Notes: generated from the sequence alone by a model not told the origin. Shown: positions 12,675 to 25,325, counted from the stretch's first letter. The stretch is DNA of 64,000 nt from Geosiphon pyriformis (GCA_016748015.1 JAAOMT010000282.1:1-64000), one strand, 5' to 3'. Numbers and translations are program-made.

Positions 12675-13876
12675 ATACTATCAACGATATCAAATTGTAA
12701 TGCTGCTCGAGTAAAACAAACGAAATTGGATGCGGAGGTTTTGTGAATGCTATTTTTTGGACGAGGTCTTTGGATTGGCGATATTGCCCACATGTGAGTA
12801 ATAAACAAAAGAATTTTAAAGCCAACCTTCTACCAATCCTAGATAATCTATTAAATTTGCATTAAAATTGACATTGAAAAACTGTCTCATTGCATTTTAT
12901 TTTCGTTATCAAAAGTCTTTGTGCTTATGTGAAGTTATACTATATTAAAAATTGTAAATGTAAAATTTATTATATATAGAGTTTTCACATTGAAATATAT
13001 CGTTATTATATAAAAGATAAATTTGTTTAAATAATGGAATATTGCAAATTCTTAAGCTGAAACTTTTATCATTTCTCTAGCTGGTAACGTCTCTGATAGA
13101 CTAAGGACAAAAGCGTTTTGCAATGAAACACTGGTATGGTCTATATAATCTAAGATACACAATTTTCATTTCATAAAGATAACCATGCAAATATCACATT
13201 CGAGAAATCATTTTCAAATGCATTAAATGGCCAAAAAAATTAAATTGCTCAATTTGTCAAAATCAGCATAGAGAAATTTCCTACAGAACCAGCATTTTTT
13301 AACTAGAATTAATTACAACTGAATCATTGCTACCATAATTTCTAAGCTTGAGTAAATTTTGTGATACATATATTGTTCAGCTGTTGGCTTGATTCAAAAG
13401 CAGATAAATTTTGGTCACTATTCGTTTTCCCGATGAATTCGGTAAAAACATTAGAAAAAATTGGTATTGGGACAAATAGAAATTGACCACGCAACTTGAA
13501 AAATGGATTTGCAGATTCGCTAAAACTTTTGAATAAAGTTGTAAATATTTTGTTTGAAAAAGAAAATTAAAACAATAATGTCTCAAAGAATTGTCGTTTT
13601 TCTGGAAATCACATTAGAAATAGTTAATGAAAATGTTTTTTGTAAGTTAGCTTTTAATTTTTTTTGTATTTTAAAAATTTTTGAATATATTCTTTTAGAT
13701 TTATATTCAATTAATAAAATTTAAAACACACAACATATTTAATAGTTTTATTCTTTGATTGCTGTTTTGAAAATGTTGATTTTTATGTTTTTACACAAAA
13801 AAAATTAATAAATTTAAAATATAATTTCATTACTTAATAAATATATAATTTTATTCTGCTGAAAATATCTATTTTA

Positions 13877-13909
<33 letters not shown>

Positions 13910-14404
13910 TGGTCTTTTATTATGTAATTAAATAATGCGGTCTTGGCTATTTTAGATTGGAACAAATACATATAAAAAAGGTTTCCAGTATTTGTGACGA
14001 TTTTTTAAAATTATGTTTATAAAAAAATATTATAAACCAACAAAATATCAAAAAAATTTTGCATTTTATTAGGAGATTTCAAATTAATCTGTTTCATATC
14101 ATCATTTTGAGGATCATTTAAATTGCAAATTGATATTCAAAGATCATTTAATCAAACAATTTCGTTTCTAAATGTTAATCATAGCGCAAAATAAAAAGAC
14201 ATGTTTTGACCGCTGGAATTGAAGTTTCAAAATTAGTAAAAAGTGTTTATAACTTGTTTTTTTTAATCTTTAAACTAAGTTTAAGGCAATATTAGCAATA
14301 GGAATTGAATGAAAGAGAGAAAGGGAGAAACAAGATGTAGAATTTTTATTGCAATCCCCAAGGCTTGAATAAAAATAAATATATATATATGTTTTTGTCT
14401 TTTG
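12675..14404. other. Intergenic AT-rich DNA
   Basis: This stretch holds the 3' flank of the DHHC gene, an (ATT)n run at about 13877-13909 and otherwise unstructured AT-rich sequence. No supported gene is seen. A 69-codon minus-strand frame at 13377-13586 has no motif or splice context and was left out. Confidence 0.5.
13877..13909. repeat. (ATT)n microsatellite
   Basis: About eleven uninterrupted trinucleotide units of ATT in non-coding DNA. Confidence 0.9.
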
Positions 14405-14600
14405 CATTGCTTCAATTATACCAAAAATCAAAATCACGAAAGCAATGGTTATTAAAAGTTAAAACCAATTATCGCTTATTACATTCCAATGTCAATGATG
14501 TAAGAGGTGTAACTTTCTAGAAGCTTAAAATATCGACTAAAACACCTGAGAAATTTCCACAAGAAAAACTGGTTCACCTTTGGCTAGAAATCTGTGGATT
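14405..14600 (+). repeat. Dispersed repeat A, copy 2
   Basis: Diverged same-orientation copy of 1957-2180; see that entry for the shared landmarks. It ends close to the decayed 3' tail of the Sel1 gene. Confidence 0.6.
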
Positions 14601-14812
14601 TAATAAAACTATCCAATGCCTATGTTAAAAGTAAAAGGGGAGTTGGTTCGCCTATGCTTTTAAGTAGAGTTCAAATGCTTTGTTAAGTTTTTTGTTCTTC
14701 CCATCCATTTTTATAGAACCAATTCTGCTGTTTTTGAATAAAGTTCAAAATTTCTTATTTCCCCATCCATTTCGATAACACGTTCCAAGTTTATTTGGTG
14801 GACTCGGATTTC
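14601..14812 (-). pseudogene. Decayed extra Sel1 repeats beyond the stop of the Sel1 gene
   Basis: Downstream of the stop of the intact Sel1 gene, the minus strand still shows the recurring repeat landmarks: a GCAGAA/TTCAAAAACAGC helix segment, a run matching AFELYSK-like coding and CCATCC-type Gly-rich turns. They are out of frame and interrupted. The ancestral protein therefore seems to have had one to three more repeats, and the present stop truncates it. Confidence 0.55.
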
Positions 14813-15727
14813 TCAATTTCTCCTTGTTCCCGATCCACTATGAAAACAAAGTCTAACTTTGTATTTTGCTCTTGTATCTCCCGCCTTTGCTGCTTTTAAA
14901 CAGAGTCTCAATGCTTTTGCCAGATCTTTTGTTGTTCCCCATCCATTCTGATAGCAAAGTAAAAGATCCCATTGTGCACTTTCAAGTCCTGCATCTGCTG
15001 CTTTTAAATAGAGTTTAAATGCTTTTTCCAAATTTTTCGTCGTTCCCCATCCATTGCTATAAAAAAATGCAAGTTGGTATTGTGCCCTTGTTTTTCCCAG
15101 CTCTGCTGCTTTTGAATAGAGTTCAAATGCTTTTTCCAAATTTTTCTTCGTTCCGCATCCACTTCTATAAAGAAATGCAAGATTGTATTGTGCATTTGTA
15201 TTTCCCAGTTCTGCTGCTTTTGAATAGAAATCAAATGCTTTTTTCAGAGTTTTCCCTGTTCCCAATCCAGTATGATAACAAAGTGCAAGATTGTATTGTG
15301 CGTTTGTATCTCCGGCCTTTGCTGCTTTTGAATAAAGTTTAAATGCTTTTTTTTGATCTTGTGGAGTACCGATTCCATTATTATAACAACATCCTAAGAA
15401 GAATTGTCCAAAAGAGTCTTTTGTTTTCGCTGCTTTCTGAAATTCTAAAAATGCTCTTCTAAAATTAGGAATAGTTCCAATTCCATTTTGTAAAAAAAAG
15501 CCGAATAAAATATGGTCTATCGAACGCTTTGAACTTTTATGCTTCAAACAATTGAATAAGTCTTTGGGTTTTTTCTGATTGCGCACCAGATATTCTTTCA
15601 CCAAGTCAGCAACTTTTGAATATTCATTAGCTGAAAAAATGGCCAAATTTTTTTTGATGACAATCAATACTTCTTCAAGCCATTCGAGAGGGGCTGTTTT
15701 CTTTTGAATTGATAAAGTTGAAGACAT
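14813..15727 (-). CDS. Sel1-repeat (SEL1-like TPR) protein
   Basis: A single-exon 304-residue protein. Residues 1-72 form a helical N-terminal part. From about residue 73 there are six and a half Sel1 units of 36 residues with the pattern AQYNLAxxYxxGxGTxKNxxKAFxxYxKAAExG, for example YNNGIGTPQDQKKAF and YRSGCGTKKNLEKAF. Sel1 repeats stack as alpha-solenoids that bind other proteins. In Glomeromycotina such proteins are strongly expanded, often fused to or acting beside kinases; here there is no catalytic domain. The start ATG is supported by conservation of the N-terminus in the decayed paralogue near 40.55 kb. The protein ends within a repeat (GSGTRRN), and remnants of further repeats lie downstream, so it may be a shortened version. 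No signal peptide or membrane helix is seen. Confidence 0.9.
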   Translation of the reverse strand: MSSTLSIQKKTAPLEWLEEVLIVIKKNLAIFSANEYSKVADLVKEYLVRNQKKPKDLFNCLKHKSSKRSIDHILFGFFLQNGIGTIPNFRRAFLEFQKAAKTKDSFGQFFLGCCYNNGIGTPQDQKKAFKLYSKAAKAGDTNAQYNLALCYHTGLGTGKTLKKAFDFYSKAAELGNTNAQYNLAFLYRSGCGTKKNLEKAFELYSKAAELGKTRAQYQLAFFYSNGWGTTKNLEKAFKLYLKAADAGLESAQWDLLLCYQNGWGTTKDLAKALRLCLKAAKAGDTRAKYKVRLCFHSGSGTRRN

Positions 15728-15965
15728 GATTTTCGAATATTTTGTATAGGGAAAGAAGGACTTTTAAAAGTGTTCGTATTGCTAATAAATAAGGATATCA
15801 ACTTATCATCACATTCCTGAAAAGGCTAGGCCTTGAAGAAATCTGAAACGTAGAAAGTTCTGAAAATAAACGCTTACGTCATTCTCTAATTTACATCGTC
15901 TGGAACTCGAATGACTGCAAAGGTGTAAAAAGATTGATTATCATTGCCTTATTGCTATTTTAATT
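15728..15965 (-). repeat. Duplicated 5' flank of the Sel1 gene (copy 1)
   Basis: The region upstream of the Sel1 start matches 40552-40830, upstream of the Sel1 pseudogene. Shared blocks on the plus strand include GAAGAAATCTGAAACGT and TCTTATTGCTATTTT/CCTTATTGCTATTTT in the same order and spacing. The duplication therefore covered the promoter as well as the coding region. Confidence 0.65.
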
Positions 15966-17789
15966 TAATAGCTCCTTTATAAATTTTTAGTTTTTCCTTA
16001 TGGACTTTTCATGTCGTGGCTGTCCCATAGTTCGTGTGGATAAGTATTTATTTGAGATTTCTTGATTTTCCACAAAACAACGAGTAAAAGAACCTCTACG
16101 ATGATTAAGAAATATTGACTTGTCATCAAATTATTTTAAATTGGCCAATATCAAAATGGTCATAAGATACGGAAAGGGATGAGCTGTTAACTAATGCAAG
16201 AATGTTATCTGCTATAACAGTAGGATTGAAAAAATTGGAATTTGGAGTGAAAAAATATAAGTTTATGAATGTAGGCGCAAGCTTATCAAAATCCTCATTT
16301 AAAATTGGATTTTATCCCATGAGTCAAATAATGGCGTATGTTATTTTATTACGATTGAATCATTGTCGATTCGGTTCTTGTTTTCAGTTTAGAACGTTTC
16401 ATTTTCCGCCTCATCCAAGAGGCTGAGATTTCTTGTTCAAATTCAGGATCGAGTCTGCTTTGTCGTTTAACAATATGATCAAGTTCAATTCAAGCTGATC
16501 CATTATAAAAAATATTCATAAAAATCATCCTCTAGAAATGATTGGATTGATACTTTCATCTATAATATTAGTTTTTATTTCATTTCCTTTCAAATATAAT
16601 TAAATTTGAAAAAGATAAAATCAAATCAAAAAGAATTTAACCCGAATATTGACCCAGGAATAAAAACTGAGACATCTGATAATGTTATTTTTGGCCCAAA
16701 GTGCTTTTCTAAAAAGGATATACAGTGTAAAGCTCCTAAACAAGTAGAAAAAATACCATGAATAACATTTTACCCACTGAATTCTCTTTTTTGAAATGAT
16801 TCTAATAAAATTCATTGATCGCTAATAATCCGAGAAAAACAAAATATAAAAAAGGGTTGAGGGTAATCTCAATTGTCAACAGTTTTCAAAAGATGCATAA
16901 ATCTACTATTTCAACATTGATTAATGCTATACTCTTGTTCTATTTTATTTAAGTAACATTTTACAATTAACTTATAAAGAATACAAATTCTTACCAAAAT
17001 GAAATGGTTATCAATTCTCATGAGGCTTGCCGAAATCTTAGGGAATATGTTTTGAATTTAAATTTTTAAATAAAAAGCTTTCTAGACAAAGATCAAAAAT
17101 TAAACTGTAAAATCCACAATTGGTATTTCTTAGAATTATAAGATTTGTAAATCCTCAAATGAAACAATATACGATATTTCAGGGAAAAGCATTGCTTTCA
17201 GCGATTAACATGTTTATTGATCTTAAACTGAATTGAAATTCATCAATTTACCAATTGTAAACTGAACCCTATACTAAAAAGAGCAAATTCGCTTTTAAAA
17301 GGACTCGTATTTATTATAAGCTATTGCATATATTGCATACACAATTGTTGGATAAAAAATATTTATATATTTATATTGCCTAAATTATATTATGCAAATT
17401 TTAATATTAAATATAACAATATAGATAACATGAATAATATTATAAACTTAAATATTAACATAAAATTTATAAATTAATAAATTTAAAATTAAATAATAAA
17501 TGAATATATATATAATTATATATATTTACAATAATATTTTTACTTTTTACCATTATAAAATTATTTAGACTTATTTTCTGCTTTCAAATTTGCTAATTTT
17601 TATATCATGTTTTTATTTTCGAACATATATGTAAGTTTAATCATTATTTGACCATGGAATTTATATTAAAAATTTGCCAAAATTTCTCAAGATAATAAAT
17701 TATGCATCAAATCTTCAAATTTGTGAGCCTAGATTTTTTTTGTATGTATCTGAAGATCTCTTAACTCCCAGTTACATTTTTTTTGACCT
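15966..17789. other. Intergenic DNA with one coding-like relic
   Basis: This holds a short coding-like segment at 16349-16489 (minus). After 17300 the sequence becomes extremely AT-rich up to the 3' end of the WD40 gene. No further gene is supported; the plus-strand frame at 16202-16426 overlaps the relic antisense and has no motif. Confidence 0.45.
16349..16489 (-). pseudogene. Coding-like relic, basic C-terminal segment
   Basis: On the minus strand 46 codons read as a charged, protein-like segment (ELDHIVKRQSRLDPEF, then SASWMRRKMKRSKLK) and stop at TAA (16349-16351). A TGA lies directly upstream in frame and no good acceptor is near, so it cannot be joined to a start. It is less AT-rich than its flanks. 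It is most simply read as the remnant of a gene or transposon; the family is not recognised. Confidence 0.2.
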
Positions 17790-20700
17790 TTATTTTGATT
17801 TTTTTGAGGAACGGCGGCTTTTGGTGCTGGGGCCGCCGTTCCTCTTGGACCTCCGTTGTTTTGACTCCCGAGAGTCGTCGGATTCGAAGTCAAAGTCGGA
17901 AGACTCTCGATAGTTAATTTTACGCGTGGTGCGACGCGCACGGACGGGGCGCTTGATCTGTAGCTCTTCTATTAAAAGGAATGAGACGGAGTCATCACAA
18001 TTAAATTAAACATCCTACCATCAAATTATTATAGAACTTACCAAATTCCTCTGAGAAGCTAGCATCATCCAGCTCTTGACTACTAGGGGATGCATCGTCT
18101 CGCTTACGCTTTGGTGCACCAGGTTCACGTTCGGATGCTTGTGTGGCGTACGTACGGCCAGACCGCGTTCTGGCTGGACCGTCGAGGTCAAAGTCTTTGG
18201 CGTCCGAATAGAGGGGGGGTGGACCACTCACCTCATATATTGCTAGGATATTTAGAAATGTTAAACCACGAGTATTGAGATAAGAAATACATTAATTATC
18301 CACTTACAAGGGTCGAGATCACTGATTTCTGAATCCTCCTCGCCACTTGGAGAGGAGGATTCTCCCGGCAAATACTCAGGATCATGGTCAAGAGGAAGAC
18401 TCCAGAGTAAAAAAAAACGGAAATTTATATATTGCTATTAAGCCAACCTGATGTTGATAGGAATAATACTCACGGAATGATTGGATCTTCAATTGTCATC
18501 GGATCCTCTTCCTCTTCGTCGTCGGAACGCACTCGCGGGAACTTACTTCTTCGCTTGTATATGGATTTTTTCGTCAAAACATGCCTAGTTATTTCACTAA
18601 TAATTGTAAATAATCAAGGTTGAAAACAAAAATAATTTATTGCTAAATTTCTTGCCGTTTGAACCCTTTCTTCGCGAAGCTATTATTATAAAAAATAAAG
18701 TCGATTAATTTTAGCCGAATTATAATTCGGTATAAAAAGTTAAGTAGCTTATATTCTTACCTTCTCAAGTCGTCGCGAAGCTGGGACCGGAGTTGTTGCT
18801 CTTCCCTAGCAACCAACCGCGAATTCAAAGAAGGAATGTCAAGTCCTTAAATTTTCAAGAGAAAATCATAGTTAAATGTGAGAATGTGGAAGCCACGAGT
18901 TGCTGAAATAATTTACCATATAGAGGGGACAATTGATGTTCATAGGGAACGTCAAGGAAATCCATAACTTCGCCACGAGATTTCCAATAGAGCGGTGTCT
19001 GAAATACAAAGCAAGTAATTCAAAATTTATATCATTGAAAGTGATTAAATCTTTGAAGCCATATATACCTTAGTAATAGAATCCATCTCGTAGCTGGGAG
19101 TCAAATCGTCATAAACAAACTTTTGTCCTCCCTCAAAGCGCTCAAAAACAGTATCCCAACTGGAAGCGTCTCCGAGGCTGAAGATGCGTACAAAACCCCC
19201 GATACAACTCACTGCGAAAGTTAAAGCTGAAAAATGCGAAAGACCATTATTTAAAAGAAAATTACTAGAATCAATCTCCCAGAGGGCGAGTAAGACATAC
19301 AATTTATCAACCTACCGTCTGATGTAAACTTCCCCTCAAAAAACTTATGCCTTATCATTTCATGAACACCAGTTTCGTTGTCTATACCTGGGAAATCGGG
19401 ATAATACCATTCTAGGTATTAGAAGCATTATTGTTAACCATTTTTTCTACAAAAATATATAGAGTAAAGGAAATTTAATAATAAATGATCTTACCCTTCA
19501 TTTTGGTACCATCTAATATATCCCAAAAAATTATCCGACCATCGTGCCCAGCAGTCATCAACGTACGATTATCGCGTGGATGTGGCTCAACCACATATAC
19601 TGTATCGGAATGGCCAATTAATGTATGTAGCACTTCACCGGTTACCGAGTTAGCCAAAAAGATAAGGCCATGGTTCGATCCGATAATGACCATTCGATCG
19701 TCCATAGACCAAGCAACTGCGGAGGCATTATCTTGTTCTGTTTCATTACCGACATAAACTATAGGGAAAACAAAACAGGATGTAAGATTAGTTTAAAATT
19801 CTAAATTAATTATGATAAAAAAGTAATTACCCGAAAAGGAACGCCATTCCTTTTCTTTTGCCACATAATCGTGGACTCGAGCAGTGCCATCCTTAGCACT
19901 AAGATTATTTTATGAAAATATATCAATAATTTTATCGTCATTCGAAAATCCAAGTTTAATGATTCTTACCCCGATAGTAGGCGATTGCCGAGATGAGAGA
20001 AGGCAAGAACAGTTATCCTGGCTGTGTGTCCCTCTAAATCAACAAGATGTACCGGCCCATTTAAGTGATCATCTTCATCTTCATCAATCTCTATTTGACT
20101 ATCTTGATTGGCCTCTTGCCCCGTAATGGAGGAATTCGCTTCATATATTTCAAAGTCTTCATCTTGAGAGTTATTACTTTCTTCACCCCAATCTTCTTGT
20201 AAAAACTGTTTATTACGAGGTGCACGGATTGAACCAAGAGGGCGATTTTGGGAGATTGGGTTGTTCAAAATTGGGGTAGTTTTAAAGGAAGAACCTTCAA
20301 CGTAAGCCACCGCAGAATTTCGGATACCTGGACTTTTTTTGGTATAATTATTTCTTCAAGATTTTTAAGTACTTGTTGTAGATTGTATAAATATGTTTAA
20401 CTTACTCACCCATATTGGTTTTTATGCTTAATTTTTTAGAAATATCAAGAATTTCTTTGGCCTTTCCCTTATTCAATTTGGGAACATTTTCTTGGTCTTG
20501 ACATAAAGTTTCATTTTGGGGAAGGGTTGCATAGAGTGCTTTATGTTTATAGGACCCACAAGCCCGTTGTAGTTCGTCATCTTTAAGGTAAATTACTGAG
20601 GGATCTTCAAGATCGCGTTTGTAGTATCGACCATCGATATAGGAGAAAATACGAACTAACCCATCACTACCACCAATAGCGAAGAGCGATCCGGTCGAGT

Positions 20701-22633
20701 TGAAAGCGTGACAGTGAATTTTATTGGTGCCGACTTTATTCTCAGCTAAGACGCAAATTGGTGTTTCTTTATAGCCGTCTTCCTTGGAATCATATTGGAA
20801 AATATATGTGATTTGATCGCTACTCGTCGCGATTAGACATCGAAGTTCGTCAATTGGTGAGGGCGAGAAAGAGACAGAATTCATTACGTCATTCTAAAAG
20901 GAATATTAACAATTAGACTAGATTATGTTGATATTGTCAACAAATTTTTTAGTTCACCTACCGCGAAATATTGAGACACAGGAAGGTAAGTACGGAGATT
21001 CCAAAGTATGCAACTGCAATCATCACTTGCGGTAGCGAGCAGAGTATTAAGTCTATTTATAGCCATATCATTGACGGCGCCGAAGTGTAGAGTCATTGTA
21101 GCGATTAAGGCACCAGTTTTAGCGCACCAAGCTCTCACTAAGAAGTCTTCACTTGCCTAGAACAGACATTGATTAGAGAAATAGTTTGAATTGATAAATA
21201 GATAAAGTAAATGAAGATGATAAAAACAGAAAGATCGAATAAAGAAAATGGATATACAGGATGAGGTATATAAATAACCATAATAGACGAAGGTTATATA
21301 CTATAAAGGAATGGATAAGAATAGAAAAGATAGAGTATGGGAATAAAGGGATGTATGAATTAAATGAAATATTAATAATTACTGTAAATAGACGGTTGCC
21401 ATTGGTATCGAAAAGAAGGCAGTACACATCTTGAGTATGAGTTTTAATGTAAGCGACCTGCTCATCAAAAAATATTTTGGATTCACAATCATTTTTTAAA
21501 ATATTTTTGACCTAAACAGAAAAACATAAATTTACCTCTTCAAAGTTTCTAAGAAGGGATCTAACGCCTATAGGTCCATAAGGGACCTGTTCACCAAGTT
21601 CACGACCCATCAAGTATTTCACAATATTTACTTGAATCAATTAAAGCCATGCCATATAATTAGTACTCAAAATAATTGGTTTGAGTTGACTTATTGAATA
21701 TCTTACTCCTGAAGGGATCTCCGCTGTCGAGAGTACGGCATATATTTCTCCTCGGGAGAGGAGGACTAGGTGGCATTAATGCGCTCAAAAGACTTCTATT
21801 AGAAACTATGGTGTGGGGGTGGGGGGCTATAGTTTTAGATTTTTCGTCTTTTTGACCTTCAGCCGACCAAACGGAAATCTTCGGGATTTGCGATTGACCA
21901 TTTTTTGCTTTTAAGCTGATATTATTAGGTGTTGTGTGATCGATCAAATTTTCTTTGTGTTCGGGTAGTCCGTGGCCCTGCTTATGTAGAAGACGACGTA
22001 GGTCGGAAGCGCTTCCTCCGAAGGATTCATGCATTGCTTTCTAATATATAGAAAAATATTCTATGTTAAATACTTGACTTAAATGGATTGGATTGGGATT
22101 TATGACACATGTCGAAAAATAAAGGAATTTGAGTTATTGATGCAACGAAGTTTCGCGTTCTACTTCTGTCTTTTATGTTCATATCGAAGTTCCAAAGCAT
22201 ATAATTGAAGTAATCGCAAGAAAGATTTAAATTTATAGAAATAAGAGGAACAGTTGAAATTTGTTACCATTTGGGCATATTTTCGAGGACATTTATTCCC
22301 CATGTAGTCCACACTTTCTGGAAGAAGGTGTGCATTAGTTTCTAACGCTCTTTTAAGCTCTTCAAAAGCTTTAAAGCATTCTGGTATTGTTTCAAGATGC
22401 CGTGCGATTAAGAAAAGGGACTCTAGAAAAAGGAAAGCCGGGAAAAATTATCATTGGGAGTTGGTAACAGTTAACAACAATAATGCTGTATTTGGTACTT
22501 TATTTTTAACAAAACCCATGGATAATCTGAAAGTAAGATCCAATAATGAAAACGTTTTACCCTGATCATAGAGGCGATCGCGTTCTGGGTCCAAAGTTTT
22601 CTCTTCTTTTTTGTCGTTATTGTCGTTTTCCAT
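17790..22633 (-). CDS. BRWD/PHIP-like WD40 protein without bromodomains
   Basis: Eighteen exons fit, in transcript order: 22561-22633, 22268-22422, 21707-22040, 21536-21630, 21383-21511, 20962-21156, 20410-20893, 19970-20327, 19831-19898, 19495-19758, 19316-19387, 19069-19226, 18917-18998, 18761-18845, 18474-18584, 18308-18399, 18042-18242 and 17790-17968: 3135 nt, 1044 residues. The N-terminus (SLFLIARHLETIPECF, then LLPESVDYMG) is the helical lead-in of BRWD1/PHIP proteins. WD40 blades run from about 240 to 770 (DVYCLLFDTNGNRLFT, VNDMAINRLNTLLATASDD, NRTLMTAGHDGRIIFWDI, GKFTSDALTFAV), with an acidic insert near 530-590. The tail is acidic then basic (RTRSGRTY, RPVRARRTTRK, closing Ser/Lys run), suiting a nuclear chromatin-bound factor. 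Metazoan relatives carry two bromodomains after this point; here TAA at 17790-17792 ends the frame and only AT-rich DNA follows. A 29-nt microexon with a GC donor near 18.66-18.68 kb also keeps frame. Confidence 0.85.
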
Positions 22634-22968
22634 GGTTTACTAGTGTACAAAATGTTAAAAGTTTTTGAAAAGCTATAGTTTAGTTTGAAGGTATTTAACA
22701 GATCTTCCCAAGATCTATCTTGGAGTGAGCTGAATGATAAGGTTGTTATGTTTGATGCGTGAAATTTCAACAAGTCTTCAAAAATAAAAAAAAACAATCA
22801 TTCACCAATTACATGTTTAATGGTGTCACAAATAATAGGTGATGAAGTGATTGTCCGCTACACAAATTTCACGTGACAAAGTCTGTACTCCCCGGGACCA
22901 ATTCCAAAGAGTTAGACTTTACCCCCTAGATATCTATTTTAACATAACTGGCTTTATCCGAGATTTAC
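22634..22968 (-). promoter_or_regulatory. Upstream region of the WD40 gene with a CACGTG box
   Basis: Upstream of the WD40 start is an unusually less AT-rich stretch with a perfect CACGTG palindrome at 22870-22875 (core of bHLH/Cbf1-type sites) and C-runs near 22890 and 22921. No gene faces the other way closely enough to claim a shared promoter. Regulation through the box is inference from sequence only. Confidence 0.3.
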
Positions 22969-23070
22969 TTACCAGCTCCAAAGGCAACAACATTTGGATG
23001 ATACGAGTCCGATCGGTGTAAAGGATTAAATGAAATAAAAAAAGAGCCTTTTGTAATCCTCGAGCCTGAC
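22969..23070 (-). pseudogene. Orphan exon-like segment with a good 5' splice site
   Basis: The minus strand reads openly as WSGSRITKGSFF ... SDSYHPNVVAFGAG and runs straight into GTAAGT at 22968-22963, a consensus donor. No following acceptor within 330 bp restores an open frame: the candidates before the WD40 start all lead quickly to stops. It may be the last surviving exon of a decayed gene or an alternative upstream exon whose partner I cannot identify. Confidence 0.25.
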
Positions 23071-25325
23071 CATAAAAGGTGTAAAGAAAGTTGTAATTTT
23101 TAACCAAAATCTTTAAATAGTTAAATTTTATGATAAAATATATATTTTTTTAAAATGCTTAGCTCTTTCACAATTCAGCATAGTGTAGCATTTATTTGAG
23201 AAAAGTAATAAATAAAAATGCAGTTTTGAATTTATTAAGACATAAATACATAAATTTAGTAATTAGTATTTTAAAAATATTATATTAAAAAAATCAGATT
23301 ATTTATTAATATAGTTTAAATGATTAAATTTTTTTTGGACAAGATATAAATAATTTTATTTTATCGATAATATATTAATTACTTATATTTAAAATCTTAC
23401 TTTTAGAATTAATTGTCAACTAAATTATTTTGATTTAACTGCTAACTTTGTATTATATAGATATTTTATTAAATATGTAAATAAGACTTTTAAAATTGAA
23501 AAAACTTATTAATTTCTACTTAATAATACTTTTAAATCAATTTTATAAGTTTATATGCAATAAAATGTTATCTTATTTGTTTTTTTTGATCCTATTTATT
23601 AAATTAGTTTAAAAATTAGTTTTTATAATTTTTTGAATAAACAATTATTAAATAAATAATATATTTTTTATTAAATGTTAAAAAGTATTAATTAAGACAT
23701 AAAATTAAAACAGTTATATTTTTTATTTTTTATTTTATTGTTATTTATTGTAAATAATTATGTAATTATTGTATAAATTATATATAAAACAATTAAAAAA
23801 ATAATAATAAAATATTTTATTTAAATTTATATTTTTTTGAAATAAATATTAATTAAATCTTAAGTAATATTAACTGAAATTTTAAATTTATAAAAACTGT
23901 ATTATTTTTATTTTTAAAATTGATTTTTTTTAATTAAATTAAATTAATTAAATTATATACAAATTCAATTTTCTTTTTTGTTAATATATATTATTGTTTT
24001 TATATTTTTTGTTATCTATCAATTTAATATTTTAATTTATACCAAATTATAAAAAAAAATTATGTGTTTGATTATATTAAAAGCACAGTTATTACAAATA
24101 ATAATAAAAATATATATATATAATTATAAATAAATTTGCACAAATAAAATGAGTTAATAAATATATAAAAATAATATCGAATATTTATTAATCATTTTTA
24201 AAATAAATTAAATATCTAAAAAAAAAAAAACATTTTAAGATTTTTATTAAATTATAAATTAAATTAAATATCTAAAAACAATCTAAGATTTGTATTAAAT
24301 TATAAATTATTAATATAATAAAATTTAAAAAGTTATTGAATTTGAAAATAAAATTGATAAAATCTAGATAATATAATAACAAATTTTAATATACAATATA
24401 AAAATAACATTAAGTAAACAAATTTTAATGGAATTAATAAATACAAACATATAACATAAAGTTAATATCGAGAAAACAAAATATCAATAAAATTAATAAA
24501 TTAAAACAAATAAATATAAAAAATTAATGTTAAAAAAAAATATTATACAAATAGCAAATACGAAAAATAAAGTTTAAAATAAATAATTTAATTTTTTTTT
24601 TCAGTATTTAATCATATTAAGATTATTTTATAGATATTACAAAACATTTATAAACTTGAAAAAATAAAAATAAAAATAAAAATAAAAAAATACATATATA
24701 TTTAAATTATAATATTTTAGACAAAATTATTATTATTATTAAATTATTTTATGTTACATATGATTGAATATAATAAAACAAGAAAAAATTTTTTTTATAT
24801 ATAAAAATTATTATACCATTTTTAATATTTTTAACAAAAAAGTATATATTTATTTTAAAAATAAAAAACAACATATAAAAAAATAATGAAATTTAATTAT
24901 CAAATTTTAAAAAAAATTTTACAATTAATAAATCATATACATTATTTTAGCATGTTAATTTAAATTTTTTAAAATTTAAATAAATTATTATTGAATTAAA
25001 AATTATCTAATTTTAATTTTTCAAAATAATTGTTTTATTGTGAATTTACTAAATAAAGATTTTTTAATTTGTTTAAATATTATAACTTATAGCTTATTTT
25101 ACAAAAAATTTAATATTCTAAAAAAAAATTAATTTAAGCTATTATTTTATGAAAAAATCAAAACTATTAATAAATAAAGCTTTTTCATAATATTGAAACA
25201 CTAAAAAAATTCCAATTTAGCAAAAAATTTTAAAGTTAATTCTTACAATTGAACATATATCAGCAATTATATCCTGTTAATTATTAAATATTGAAAAATT
25301 ATTATATTAAAAAAAATAGGAAATT
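23071..25325. other. Extremely AT-rich intergenic desert
   Basis: More than 2 kb of sequence composed almost only of A and T with short homopolymers. No reading frame, structured RNA or repeat family is supported. Confidence 0.6.

Noticed and set aside
15019-15342. 107-codon plus-strand frame with internal repeats
   Set aside because: It is antisense to the Sel1 repeats, whose periodicity it mirrors.
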